64,000 nt of DNA. It comes from Hevea brasiliensis (Eukaryota > Streptophyta > Magnoliopsida > Malpighiales > Euphorbiaceae). The translations under genes were made by a program, and so were the position numbers. The notes below the pieces were generated by a model, which worked only from the letters and a program-made list of their open reading frames with translations, had not been told where the DNA came from and ran no database searches. Below, piece after piece: positions 1 through 12,300 of the stretch. How positions within the stretch are numbered: the stretch's first letter is position 1; each line of letters starts with the position of its first letter. The stretch is taken from contig NC_079498.1 of NCBI RefSeq assembly GCF_030052815.1, positions 85,112,992 to 85,176,991 on the forward strand, written 5' to 3'.

Positions 1-225
1 CAAAAAAGTACTTTAACTTTAATTTAGAACTACATAAAGTCTTTCACACCATTTTCTAATGGTATCTCAGGCGAGATGCTGACTTGTATATGCCAAGCTG
101 GATTTTGAACTATAAAAATTTTCTCTTTCTTCCAGGTGGATAAAACACTTTTCTGAAGAATATTATAATATTGCTAAAGTCTAAGCTCCCTATGTAAGAA
201 TTACTATAAAAAAAAAAGTAAGATT

Positions 226-1313
226 CTGTTTCAGGGTTCTCAAAGCAATTTAATTTTGGCATTTGTTAAATCGCCCATTTAGAAAATTTCATAGAATACT
301 AAATTTGAGTCAAGGAAGATCAAATGATATGTAGCAATTTTTGATGCATATTGATAGATAAATTGAATGGATGAATAGCCTACTTTAAAGTCAGAAGAGG
401 AAGTAGAACTATTCTTGCATTGCCTAGCATGACGAGTACAGGCTGAAGAAATAGTTTTTGCAGTAAGGGAAAGGGTCTTGTCTAAAGAATGGAGGTGAGA
501 AAGAAGATAATTTAGAATGTTTAGTTAGATGTCAAGGAATTATGTTCCCTGGCTTGTTGATGGCCTTGGATGGTGAGCTTTTGTAACACTGCATTTCTTT
601 TGTTGTAACACTACATGGAGGAGCTTTCTTCCACAGCTTGAAGAACTTGGAGTTTGCATTTTGTTTGGGGAGGTAGAGTGGCGACATATCTCTTTTTTAG
701 GCCTAGAAAGATACCCAAATTGAAGCTAAATTATTGAAGCAAGCTTAGGAAATTCTCATGGATTGTTAATTTTACTTTACATAGAATTCTTTATTTTCAA
801 ATGACAATTAATTTTCTTCCTTCTAAGCAAATATGCCAAAATATAATTTCAACCATAATAGCAACAAACATGAAGAAAAGAGGAAAAAAGGTACTTTTTC
901 TTACCACAAGCTTCAATAAATTTGATATTTTATAAGAAGAGATGCTTTAAACTTTTAGCAAGATCACAAATGAGATCATCAGTGATTCCAACAGGAATTT
1001 CAAAGAACTCATCCACTGTTTCCTTGACTAATTTCATCAACTCCACAATTGGCTGCACATATGGCTCGTTTTTGAACTTAGGATTACATGTCTATAACAT
1101 AGATTGCACCATTCACTCTTTGGTACTTTGACATAAAGTGAAAGGGATCTTACTAGTATTTTTATAAGCACAAATGTTATATCTATTTTGTCATGCAAAT
1201 TAACAGAAGAGAACTTACTTTAGAATCCTTTACTTGGAGAAAACATTCTCTACCTCTTTTCACCCTTTCATCAATCCATTGTCTCATGACCTTCATTATG
1301 ACTGAATCAACAT
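226..1313 (-). pseudogene. unc-13-like (MUN/MHD domain) plant gene fragment, three exons, broken
   Basis: Read on the minus strand, three exon-like blocks join in phase. Block 1 (1313-1219, about 31 codons) includes VMRQWIDERVKRGRE and ends at a GTAAG donor. Block 2 (1091-905) follows a TATAG acceptor and reads NPKFKNEPY, VELMKLVKETVDEFFEIPVG and DLICDLAKSLKHLF, ending in a split Gly codon at a GTAAG donor. Block 3 (from 702 down to about 230) follows a TTTCTAG acceptor, completes the Gly codon, and holds YVATLPPQTKC, SKFFKLWKKAPPCSV, LNILNYLLSHLHSLDKTL and YHLIFLDSNLVFYE. From memory these match the plant unc-13 homolog (MHD/MUN, DUF810) proteins, membrane-traffic factors. It is not functional: an in-frame TAA lies at 930-932 in block 2, block 3 has a frameshift after TKC and several more stops, and no start or end is present. 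Similarity fades below about 230, and 1-225 shows nothing clear. The exact paralog is uncertain. Confidence 0.8.
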
Positions 1314-3320
1314 CTAGAATTAATATGTATGTTTATAATTTGATGTTCTTTAATAGAAATTTGTATTTGAATATTAATTTAATGTTTTATATGATGTAAT
1401 AGCATATTATAAAGTGTTAGAATTAGGTTAGATGGACCCATGATCATTATATAGTTTTAGCCCATTAGAAGCTCATTTTGTATGTAATTAAATTTTTAAT
1501 TGTAATGTTCATTTTATTTAAAAAAAAAAGTTGTTTAGTCCTAAGGTAAATATCAAAAAGGGCAATAATTGTGTGGAGCTTACATGGAGCTTAATGGGAG
1601 TAAGATAGGAATTAACTTACTATACTAAAAGAGAAAGCCCTTCTTTAAGGATAGATTGTCTCAATGGCAACTACAATAATTAAAAGGTAAGCACCCCCTT
1701 AAACTTTATTGAAATAACAATTGTTTATATAATATATAGAAATAATAGGAATTTATTCGATAAATACTAAAATTAATTTTATTTGTATTTTAACCCATGT
1801 TTGGCCTGTCAATTAAATTTAATTAAATACTTGGTAAAATCTAAAATAAATTAGTATATTATGAAAAAAAATTTTAGGTTGTAATTGTGTGGAACAGTTG
1901 AGTGTTTATTAGAATAAATTATACATGCACATAATTTATTTAGTTTAATTATCTTTAAGGTAACTTGATAAATAAATAAAATAGGTTAATTAGGAACTTC
2001 GGGTTGTTGGTAAATTAAATTATTAATAATTAATTAATTTTAGTCACTTAGTAAATGTCACTTAATTAAATTTAGTAACCCCATAGATAGAGAATTCTTG
2101 TGCATGAAAATTAGTTGTAAACAACAACCCATGTTTGAATTACTTGCGTGTGTAGGTTTAGAAATTACATTTTTAGATAAGAAGTTTAATAAAGGAACAA
2201 TAAAAAAATTTTTTTGAAACATTAGTAAAGGACTGGCACTCGAACTAACGAGTTTGAACTAAGCGTAGATGGTGCCTAACACCTTCTTCTTATGTACTCA
2301 CTATTCCAAACCTAGACATTGGGCTATGATGATGATGGTTCCACACCTCTGCAATGAGTAAATTGCCATCTATGACTCTATCAAAAAATTGAGTGCATTA
2401 ATCAAATCCCTTTAGTTGTCCCTTCAGAAATGGATACCTCAATCAAATGTCCCTTAGAAGAAACTATGAATATATTCCAGTTACTATTTGGGTGGCGACT
2501 CTTGTCTATCTATGCAATTATGGCATAAATGCTTTATATCATGGTAATGTTATGGAAAGATGGTACTTACCGATGGACTCGATTCTAGTAAGATTATATA
2601 AATTATATGTCCAGAAAATATTATCTAAGGAAATGATACTTAAGTGAGATTAATATGACTTCACCATCTTTCCTAGGCATTACCTATTACATGTTATGCG
2701 ATCCTAATAGATGATATTTTGCCTCACGCCACATGATCCAACCACAACAACATAACAACAACACGTCACTCTCTAATAGCACTTTTTTCTTCCCTATACA
2801 TAACATAAAAAGCTTATTGTAGAATGATTTTAGATAAGAACCCTTTACTACAAGCACATCGCCTAAATGTCAATTGCAACTTGATATTAAGCTCAAATCA
2901 ATAACCTTCTTCAAAGTAACACTAAATCTTAGTAACCACATAAAAGAACAAGAGACAAGGCATTTCTTACATGCTTAGGCATCAATAATAGGAAAGAGTA
3001 GCACTGTAATCGCTAATGGGGGTTGTGTTTCTTCAAGCACTAGAATTAAAGCTTATGAAGAAAATAAGAAATGGACAACAGGAAAATTATCATTGTCTTG
3101 GTATTGTGAAAATGATAAAAAGCATTACCATAAAATTGTGAAACCAGCCACAAATTTAGAAAAAAGTCACCATGTAGTGAAGAAAATTTCTCAAAGGCAC
3201 AGAAAAAAAAGGGGAAAGTACGAAAGATCTTGTTGAAGAGTTTGGTAAAAGCATATCAAAGTTCAATGGGAAGAGTACTTAAACGATGAGTTAAGAGAAA
3301 CAAAAGGTGGAGGACATGAC
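1314..3320. other. AT-rich non-coding stretch
   Basis: No convincing gene is visible on either strand. The few open frames of 60-70 codons resemble no family I know and lack splice or start context. The stretch is very AT-rich, with runs of TTAAT and poly-A. A possible gypsy scrap near 2180-2530 is listed separately. Confidence 0.6.
2180..2530. mobile_element. possible degraded Tat/Ogre-type gypsy leader or LTR fragment
   Basis: Two short phrases, GGTGCCTAACACCTTCTTC near 2270 and GGGTGGCGACTCTTG near 2492, resemble strings I associate with the LTR/leader of plant Tat/Ogre gypsy elements. No coding remnant, primer site or boundary is visible, so this is recognition of two motifs only. Confidence 0.3.
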
Positions 3321-3705
3321 CACTATAAGAAAACATGCTATTATCGACACTAATTATTTAAAAAATGAGGGTGCTTAAATGTTTACTAATTCTTTCTTAA
3401 GTGTCAACATTTTCATTTCTAAAAGTGTTGTCATCCCATAATGTTACAATAGAAGACTATAGTAGCAGTAACATTGACTTGCCTACTCTTTTTCTATAAG
3501 TATTACCAAATGGGTGACACCTAAGTCCTTTAGTGTTGTCATGTTGACTTTATACTCATAGTGCTATAAACTTATTGACTCTTTGGCCTAAAATGGATGA
3601 TACATAGTTATGGTTGTCTCTTTGATTGGTTATACTACAACAAATATTAGAATTAGCAACAAAAACTTTGCAACAATTAATTTTGCTGCCTATAATGCTA
3701 ATATG
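3321..3705. mobile_element. possible CACTA-type DNA transposon remnant
   Basis: CACTATAAGAAAACATGC at 3321 resembles the CACTA TIR consensus, and a second similar start, ACTACAACAAAT, lies at 3634. Between them short GTGTTG/GACACT words recur in both orientations, as in subterminal repeats. No matching inverted end, target duplication or transposase was found. The call rests on terminal motifs only. Confidence 0.25.
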
Positions 3706-5394
3706 CAGAAGCAACATGAATAATTGCTACTAATAGTATATAAAAAAGATATGACAACAATTGTAATTATCATTGAAAAATTTTTATAACAATAATTGTT
3801 GCTGTAAATAACATTTTTTTTTGCAACATTCAGAATTTTATTGTAAAATACCTATGGTCATAATTTTATAATAATAACAAACAATAATTTATATATTGCT
3901 GCCACAAACTTATGGCAATGAGTTTATACGTTTGGCACCAAAAATTTGTGCTGCTGAATCTAACATTTCCTATAGTGACTACACTATGTTATTATATTGT
4001 CTTAAATGTGGAGACACTTGTTCTATCAGTGCCTCAAAATGGAAGACATGTAATAATAGTTGCCCCCCAGTTGACTATACGATGTATATATATAGTGTCC
4101 CAAATGTGGCTATAGTTTGGCGCAGTGAGTGTCACAATTTTTTAAAGAGTTTTCTCTAGTGCATATACAATTGTAGTGAAGATTAAATTATAAGGCAAAT
4201 TTATGGGTTTGTGTGTGAGAGTGTTTGAGAGAAATAGTTAGTGATTGTAATTAATTTTCTCATTATGGTGGATTATTTGTGGAGCAAACTATCATTAATC
4301 CACTTTAAATTTTTTGTTCTTCATTTATTGTGAGATCATTTTCATAACATTTTAAATAATATAAGTTGTTTTTTGATATTTTTAATATTAATTATTTCAA
4401 AATAAAAAAAAGATAAAATTATTGTTCTACTTAAAGGTGTGCATAATTTGATTTGAATAAATAATTTAAAAATTAATTCAATTTTTATTTCTATAGTTTT
4501 CGGTTTATTCGGTTTAGTTTGATTTTCATTAAAAAACAAAATTAACCAAACTACTATTAATAAACATTGCTCTTTTTTTATTATTATTTTTCTTTTATTC
4601 TAAGTTGAGTGTTTGGGGTTGCTTAGTTCACTTGAATTTAGTTTGGGCCATTTGAGTTAAGACTTTCTTGACTTCTTACTATAATTTTTTTAAAACCACA
4701 TTTTGATTTAAGGATTACAGTTAAAAATGTTGCAACCATCTTAATTGGTTTCTATCCTTTGTCCTATGCATTTTGCTCCAACCATCTCAATTTCTTTCCA
4801 CTCTTCCATATGTTTTGCTAATTTTGGGTATGCAAATCCTAGGCATATGAATAAGATTCATAGATATTAGGTATCTTTGGATGAACCCTGCTCCTTCATG
4901 CTAGAGTAAAGAAAACCCATCAAGATCTAGTAGTTTTACTATAGTGATCTTGAGGCGGCTATTAATGGGTTTTCTTGCCAAAAACTCCTAGACAAAGGCA
5001 GGGATGTATGGTTGTGTGACTGTCTACAATGCTATTATGGAAGCAAGTGATAATGAGATTGGGATAGTCAATGATTAATGTCCCAAGATTGGTATAATTA
5101 TTAGCCTTTGCAAATGATGCTAAAGATAAATTACTTATCATTAAAAATGGAACTGCCTAGTTTTTGTGAGATAATAATATTTATTAGGCCAATTGGCAAA
5201 TTAAATCCAAATCTTTATATGTATTACTCATTTTATCCAAAATTTCTAATTTTAGACAATTTAATTATAACTTTCAAAGTTGAAGAAATTTAATCCAAAA
5301 ACTATAATCTAATTTTGGGATTTTAAGTTTTGCCACATGGGTTGCCAAGTGGCTTGACCAATCACAATTTCTAACTTTTTTTATTTGATTCATC

Positions 5395-5475
<81 letters not shown>

Positions 5476-5541
5476 ATAAAAACACAAAATAAACAAGCAA
5501 TGACGTTTGCTTTTACTCCATTTGTCTAAAAGCCTCTCAAT
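3706..5541 (+). repeat. tandem duplication, unit 1 (1836 bp)
   Basis: The sequence from CAGAAGCAACATGAATAATT at 3706 to AAAGCCTCTCAA before 5542 is repeated head-to-tail immediately downstream, with few substitutions and small indels. It holds an open frame of 87 codons at 3896-4159 with no recognised family, AT-rich sequence, and a CT/CA microsatellite near the end. The start of unit 1 falls among short TTGCTG/GCAAC words, so the unit may derive from a DNA transposon interior, but no transposase is visible. Confidence 0.9.
5399..5476. repeat. compound microsatellite (CT)n(CA)n in unit 1
   Basis: About 26 CT units with one TTT interruption are followed by about 13 CA units. Minus-strand open frames rich in Arg-Glu here are translations of the repeat. 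Confidence 0.97.
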
Positions 5542-7236
5542 CAGAAGCAACATGAATAATTGCTACTAATAGTATATAAAAAAGATATGACAACAATTGT
5601 AATTATCATTGAAAAATTTTTATAACAATAATTGTTGCTGTAAATAACATTTTTTTTTGCAACATTCAGAATTTTATTGTAAAATACCTATGGTCATAAT
5701 TTTATAATAATAACAAACAATAATTTATATATTGCTGCCACAAACTTATGGCAATGAGTTTATACGTTTGGCACCAAAAATTTGTGCTGCTGAATCTAAC
5801 ATTTCCTATAGTGACTACACTATGTTATTATATTGTCTTAAATGTGGAGACACTTGTTCTATCAGTGCCTCAAAATGGAAGACATGTAATAATAGTTGCC
5901 CCCCAGTTGACTATACGATGTATATATATAGTGTCCCAAATGTGGCTATAGTTTAGCGCAGTGAGTGTCACAATTTTTTAAAGAGTTTTCTCTAGTGCAT
6001 ATACAATTGTAGTGAAGATTAAATTATAAGGCAAATTTATGGGTTTGTGTGTGAGAGTGTTTGAGAGAAATAGTTAGTGATTGTAATTAATTTTCTCATT
6101 ATGGTGGATTATTTGTGGAGCAGACTATCATTAAACCACTTTAAATTTTTTGTTCTTCATTTATTGTGAGATTATTTTCATAACATTTTAAATAATATAA
6201 GTTGTTTTTAGATATTTTTAATATTAATTATTTCAAAATAAAAAAAAGATAAAATTATTGTTCTACTTAAAGGTGTGCATAATTTGATTTGAATAAATAA
6301 TTTAAAAATTAATTCAATTTTTATTTCTATAGTTTTCGGTTTATTCGGTTTAGTTTAATTTTCATTAAAAAACAAAATTAACCAAACTACTATTAATAAA
6401 CATTGCTCTTTTTTTTATTATTATTTTTCTTTTATTCTAAGTTGAGTGTTTGGGGTTGCTTAGTTCACTTGAATTTAGTTTGGGCCATTTGAGTTAAGTC
6501 TTTCTTGACTTCTAATATAATTTTTAAAAAACCACATTTTGATTTAAGGATTACGGTTAAATATGTTGCAACCCTCTTAATTGGTTTCTATCCTTTGTCT
6601 TATGCATTTTGCTCCAACCATCTCAATTTCTTTCCACTCTTCCATATGTTTTGCTAATTTTGGGTATGCAAATCCTAGGCATATGAATAAGATTCATAGA
6701 TATTAGGTATCTTTGCATGAACCCTGCTCCTTCATGCTAGAGTAAAAAAAAAAAAAAACCATCAAGATCTAGTAGTTTTACTATAATGATCTTGAGCCGG
6801 CTGTTAATGGGTTTTCTTACCAAAAACTCCTAGACAAAGGCAAGGATGTATGGTTGTGTGACTGTCTACAATGCTATAAAGGAAGCAAGTGATAATGAGA
6901 TTGGGATAGTCAATGATTAATGTCCCAAGATTGGTATAATTATTAGCCTTTGCAAATGATGCTAAAGATAAATTACTTATCATTAAAAATGGAACTGCCT
7001 AGTTTTTATGAGATAATAATATTTATTAGGCCAATTGGCAAATTAAATCCAAATCTTTATATGTATTACTCATTTTATCCAAAATTTCTAATTTTAGACA
7101 ATTTAATTATAACTTTCAAAGTTGAAGAAATTTAATCCAAAAACTATAATCTAATTTTGGGATTTTAAGTTTTGCCACATGGGTTGCCAAGTGGCTTGAC
7201 CAATCACAATTTCTAACTTTTTTTATTTGATTCATC

Positions 7237-7326
<90 letters not shown>

Positions 7327-7391
7327 TAAAAACACAAAATAAACAAGCAATGACGTTTGCTTTTACTCCATTTGTCTAAAAGCCTCTCAAT
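5542..7391 (+). repeat. tandem duplication, unit 2 (about 1850 bp)
   Basis: This is the second copy of the 3706-5541 unit. Differences include a G-to-A change at about 5955 that turns a TGG into TAG in the small open frame, a longer poly-A near 6746, and a longer CT tract with a shorter CA tract. Homology ends at AGCCTCTCAA (7390), where unit 1 runs into unit 2 and unit 2 runs into unrelated sequence. Confidence 0.9.
7241..7326. repeat. compound microsatellite (CT)n(CA)n in unit 2
   Basis: About 35 CT units are followed by 8 CA units. Its length differs from the copy at 5399-5476 in both parts. Confidence 0.97.
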
Positions 7392-7880
7392 TGGAAATGT
7401 GTGCTTTTAGGATGTAGTTTAGGTGCCAACCACTTTATTGGTGAAGTATTGATATTAAAAAATTATTCTAAAATGAGGGAGGGAAGGGGGGGGGGGGGGG
7501 TAGGGTGTTGGGGCAGATTTAAGAGATAGGGAGTGCTACCTCCATCACATTTTACTGCCATTGATCCAAAAGTTGAAAATGAATAGTAGGGAGTTATACT
7601 GGTATTATTCAGTTACTAACAAATTATGGTACTTGTTTGGCTAACTTCTAAATATAAACTAGCTAGTATTGAGTTCATTATTTTCATACCATTTATTGTT
7701 ACTATTAATATTTCTTTGTCTAGATGCAAGTTAAGATCATGGACTGCATCATCTTATTCTCCTGAGTCCTGGATAATATATCTTCCTTCGTTTATTATCT
7801 CATTTGCTTAAGATATTTTTGCAATGTTATGATAATCTTACTTAGCTAATAATCAAATACGAAGGTTATCATCTTTCTAG
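7392..7880. other. non-coding stretch with a poly-G run
   Basis: It holds a 15-base G run at 7486-7500 and AT-rich sequence. If the formin exon below starts at 7881, this would be the preceding intron: ATCTTTCTAG at 7871-7880 is a reasonable acceptor. I see no earlier formin exon here. Confidence 0.5.
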
Positions 7881-7971
7881 TATAAATTGGAATCAAATAG
7901 CTAACAAAACTCAACAATGCAAATTCCAAGATGATGTTGAATTTAGGAAGCTTAGCCTGCAAGTTGTTTTA
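7881..7971 (+). pseudogene. class I formin FH2 exon, part 1 of 3 (left of element P)
   Basis: After a plausible acceptor (TTTCTAG), the plus strand reads NQIANKTQQCKFQ, then DDVEFRKLSLQVV, a phrase I recognise from the C-terminal half of the FH2 domain of plant class I formins, which nucleate and cap actin filaments. The frame runs without a stop to 7971, where copia element P begins. It resumes at 12980 in the same frame once P and one copy of the TTTTA duplication are removed. It is a fragment of a dead gene: later parts carry stops and a frameshift. Confidence 0.75.
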
Positions 7972-8460
7972 TGTTATTTTTTGTGGCTTAAATTTTTGGA
8001 TATCTTTTTATGGACTCGAATTGTGACCGGACCTGAAAGTTTCATGTTGCGATCGGATTGGGATAAAAAGTGAGATCTATGGTGGTAGCGGAGGGCACAA
8101 GCAGATAGGCCTGGGCCCAAAGCTCACCACTGATCTCCTTGCGGGTACGGGGGCAACACCCCCATGGTATGGACCAGTATAAATATTGTAATATTCTACC
8201 CTTTGCAGTAGAGTTGTGAGATATTCGAGAAACACACTGGGATTAGGGTTTGAGAGTTCTGATTGATTGTATCATGCTCTTTTCATCATAGTGGAACTTT
8301 TTCTCTTGTCTTGCCCGTGGACGTAGACCTTACAGTTGAACCACATTAAATCTAGTATGGTTGAACCACATTAAATCTAGTATTATTCTTTTTTTCTTTT
8401 CAATATTATGTGATTGTGCGATTTATGCATGTGCCTTAGATTTGCGTGCTTGTTATAACA
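7972..8460 (+). repeat. 5' LTR of copia P
   Basis: It starts TGTTATTTTTTG and ends TTATAACA, 489 bp. It contains CAGTATAAATATTG near 8174, a likely TATA box of the element promoter. The 3' LTR lacks about 60 bp relative to it, mainly around 8090-8160. Confidence 0.92.
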
Positions 8461-8463
8461 AAC

Positions 8464-8475
8464 TAGCATTAGAAC
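8464..8475 (+). promoter_or_regulatory. degenerate primer-binding site of P
   Basis: TAGCATTAGAAC lies 3 bp after the LTR and differs from the plant initiator Met site TGGTATCAGAGC at four positions, all transitions. The flanking TTTG also fits. Priming was probably by initiator Met tRNA. Confidence 0.6.
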
Positions 8476-8502
8476 TTTGTGCACAAAAACTAGGGTTTAC
8501 AG

Positions 8503-9260
8503 ATGGCGTCATCTTCAATGAAGTATGACATAGAGAAGTTTGGTGGTGGATCACGTTTTAGTCTGTGGAAGATCAAAATTAAATCTTCCTTGATCGTAAA
8601 AGGTCTATGGAAGGCAATCGAGGATAACTTTCCAAAAGGTATGAAAGAGGTGGAGAAGGCTGATCTAAAGGAGAGAGCCTTGAGTGTGATTTTCATAAGC
8701 GTAACTGATAATGTCCTACGCAAGATTGCTGGTGAAAGCTCAGCATCTGCGGCATGGAAGAAATTAGAGGAGTTGTACTCTGCCAAATTGCTAACCAACC
8801 ACCTGTATCTGAAGAAAAGGCTTTACAATCTAAGAATAAGCGAAGGTACATCTTTTAAAGCACATCTGGATGAATTCAATTCAATCATTATGGACCTTAA
8901 GAATATTGATATTGAGATTGATAGTGAGGATCAGGCCTTTATTGTGTTATGTTCTTTACCACCCTCTTATGAAAATTTTGTTGATACTCTGTTATATGGG
9001 AAAAACAGTATTTCACTAGACAATGTTAGTAATTCTCTAAAATCGAAAAGTTAAAAAAGAAATTTCCAGATAATTGAGAAAGATTTGAGGGGGAAGGTTT
9101 GGTGAGCAGGGGAAGAACACATTCAAGAGAGGGTTCTTCCAGCAGGAAGAAATCTAAGGCCAGATCTAAGTTAAGAATGAAAAAGGCCAATTGTTTTGAG
9201 TGCAGGGAGTAAGGTCACTGCAGGAGAGACTATCCCAAGTTAAAAAATAAAAAGGGAAAG
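8503..9260 (+). pseudogene. copia P gag with broken zinc knuckle
   Basis: It starts at ATG 8503 (MASSSMKYDIEKFGGGSRF), the usual opening of copia gag, with SLWKIKIKSSL and LYNLRISEG following. An open frame runs to 9054. A frameshift follows, and the CCHC zinc knuckle then appears in another frame from 9192 as CFEC-RE-stop-GHCRRDYP: the TAA at 9210-9212 probably replaces a Gln codon and the last Cys has become Tyr. Gag would coat the element RNA in virus-like particles. This copy is not functional. Confidence 0.85.
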
Positions 9261-9339
9261 CAACCAGAAAGTTCTACAAATGTGGTTGATAGTTTTATTA
9301 ATTTTGATGGTGATGATAGTGCTAGAGAAATTTTATCCG

Positions 9340-12300
9340 TGAGTTCAGATCATGGACAAAATTCCTAGATTCTTGATACTGGTGTTACTTATAACATGTG
9401 TCCACTCAAAAATTGGTTTGTCACTTACAAACAGATGAGTGGCAAGGTGTTTCTAGGTAATGATTGTGCATTATCTGTTGAAGGAATTGGTAATATCAGA
9501 TTGAGGATGTTTGATGGCTTTGTCAAAACTATAGAGTGTTGGCATGTTCCAAGACTAAAGAGGAACTTGATTTCTCTTGGGACACTTGACTCTCATGGAT
9601 TTCGATACCATACAGAGAATGGAGTTCTCAAAGTGTGCAAGGGCTCTATGGTATTCATGAAGAGAAGTTTGGTTTCAGAATTGTATTTTCTTCAGGGTAG
9701 TGCAGTTTCAGGGGAAGCTGTAGTAGCATCCGGAAGCAATAATCAGAATCAAACTCAATTGTGGCATAGGCATCTTGATCATATGAGTGAAAAAGGATTA
9801 TCTACATTAAGCAAGCGGGATTTGTTGGACAGGCAGAAAACAGAATCTATAGACTTTTGTGAACACTGTGTGTTTAGCAAATAGACTAGGGTGAAGTTCG
9901 ATAAAAAGGCAATGCGTAAGACTAGAGGTACGGTGGATTATATCCATTCAGATCTATGAGGTCCTAACAGAATCCCTTCCAAGTGCGATGCTAGGTACTT
10001 TATGACTTTGATTGATGATTACTCTCGGATGGTGTGGGTGTATTTTTTGAAAACAAAGATGAGGCATTTTCAACCTTTATAAAGTGGAAGACGATGATTG
10101 ACAAGCAGACAGAAAAGAAGGTTAAACATCTTAGAACTAATAATGGAATGGAATTTTACAATCATGAGTTCGATGCATTCTACAGCAATGAAGGTATAGT
10201 GAGACATCACACTTATACAAGAACACCACAATAGAATGGTATTGCAAAACACATGAATAGAACACTTTGTGACAAAGCACGAAGCATGCTCTCACATTCA
10301 GGATTGGGAAAGGATTTCTAGGCTGAAGCAATTAATACAGCCTGTTTCTTGGTTAATAGATATCCATTTACAACTATTGAGTGCAAAACTCCTTTTAAGA
10401 TCTGGTTCAATTCACCTGTTGATTACTCTCAGCTGAGAGTTTTGTTGCCTTGCTTATGCTCATGTGAGAGATGGTAAGCTTGAGCCAAGAGTAAGAAAAT
10501 GCATATTTCTAGGGTATGCATCTATAGTGAAAAGCTACAAGTTGTGGTGCAATGATCCAAAGTCTTTAGAATTAATTATCAGCATGGATGTGACATTTAA
10601 TGAGTCTGCTTCATTGGATAGTCAGAGGGAGAAGTCAATAGCAGAATCAGATCACGGTGTCAGAGAATAGGTGGAGCTTGATATTAATACTTTAGCAGTT
10701 CAGTCTAATGCTTCAAAGGATGGGGTGCAAGATCTTAATCAACAAGAGGATGCACTTGAGCAACAGCAACAGGAACCATATAGCATTGCAACTGGTAGAG
10801 AGAGAAGATAGATTAGACCACTGTAGAGATATGCATATCCAGATCTAGTTGCATTTGCTTTGTCAGTTGCTGAAATAGTTTATGTGCATGAACCCAGCAA
10901 TTATAGAGAAGATATTTCTTGTTCAGATGTAGATCAGTGGGTTGGTGCTATGAGTGAAGAAATCGAATCTCTTCACAAGAATCAGACTTAAGAGCTTATA
11001 AAATTGCTTAAGGGACAAAAAGTGGTATGTTGCAAATGGGTGTTCAAGAAAAAGGAAGGCACTCTAGGGGTTGAAGCACCTCGATATAAAGCATGGTTGA
11101 TAGCAAAAGGCTTTACTCAGAGGGAGGGAATTGACTTTAATAAAGTTTTTTCTCCAGTTGTGGAGCACAATTCTATCAGAGTCTTACTTGCTATGGTTGC
11201 TCTTCATGATCTAGAGCTTGAGCAACTAGATGAAAAGACAGCATTTTTGCATGGTGAGTTAGAGGAGCAAATTTATATGAGTCAGCCTGAGGGATTTGTC
11301 ATTCCAGATATGAAAAACCGTGTTTGCTTACTTAATAAATCTTTATATGGTCTAAAATAGTCTCCTAGGCAATGGTACAAAAGATTTGATACATTTATGG
11401 TTCATAATGGCTTTAATCGTAGTTCATATGATAGTTGTGTGTATCATAAAAAGCTTTCAGATGATTCCTTTATTTATTTGCTGCTATATGTGGATGACAT
11501 GCTTATTGCTGCTAAAAGCATATCACAAATTAACATTCTGAAAAAGCAATTGAGTAATGAGTTTGAGATGAAGGATTTGGGTGCTACAAAAAAAATATTG
11601 GTAATGGAAATTACCAGGGATAGAAGTGTTAAGAAGCTTTTCTTGTCTCAACAGGCCTATGTTGAGAAAGTGCTTAAACGTTTCAACAAAAATAATGCTA
11701 AGCCTGTGACTGTTCCATTTGCTACCCATTTCAGTTATTTGCAGACATGTCACCAAAAACAGATGAGGAGATGGAGCACATGTCTAGTGTTCCCTATTCG
11801 AGTGCTATTGATAGCATTATGTATGCTATGGTATGCACTCGATTTGACATTTCACATGCAGTTAGCGTTGTGAGTAGATACATGGCATGTTCTAGAAAAG
11901 AGCATTAGCAAGCAGTGAAATGGATTTTAAGGTATTTGAAGAGTACTACAGATGTTGGTATGACATTTGACAGGGCCAAGATGTGTGATTCAGTTGTTGG
12001 CTCTGTGGATTTAGATTTTGCATGGGACTTAGACAAGAGGAGATCTTTGATAGGTTATTTGTTTACTTTTTCTGGAAGTGCTATTAGTTGGAAGGCAACA
12101 TTACAAGCTACAGTTGCATTGTCTACCATAGAGACTGAATATATGGCCTTAGCAGAGGCAGTAAAGGAAGCCTTATGGTTACAAGTTTTAGTGGGTGATC
12201 TTGGGTTGATACAGAACAAGGCAACAGTGTTTTGTGATAGCCAGAGTGCAATACATCTCACAAAGAATCAGATGTACCATGAGCAAACTAAGCACATTGA

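Noticed and set aside
2447..2647. 66-codon plus-strand frame
   Set aside because: No family match; it lies partly in the possible degraded gypsy fragment.
3896..4159. 87-codon frame in tandem unit 1 (74 codons in unit 2)
   Set aside because: Unit 2 has a premature stop, a second overlapping frame is equally open, and no family match was recognised.
5274..5553. Minus-strand frames rich in Arg-Glu (also 7116-7346)
   Set aside because: They are translations of CT/CA microsatellites; the flanks are not coding-like.
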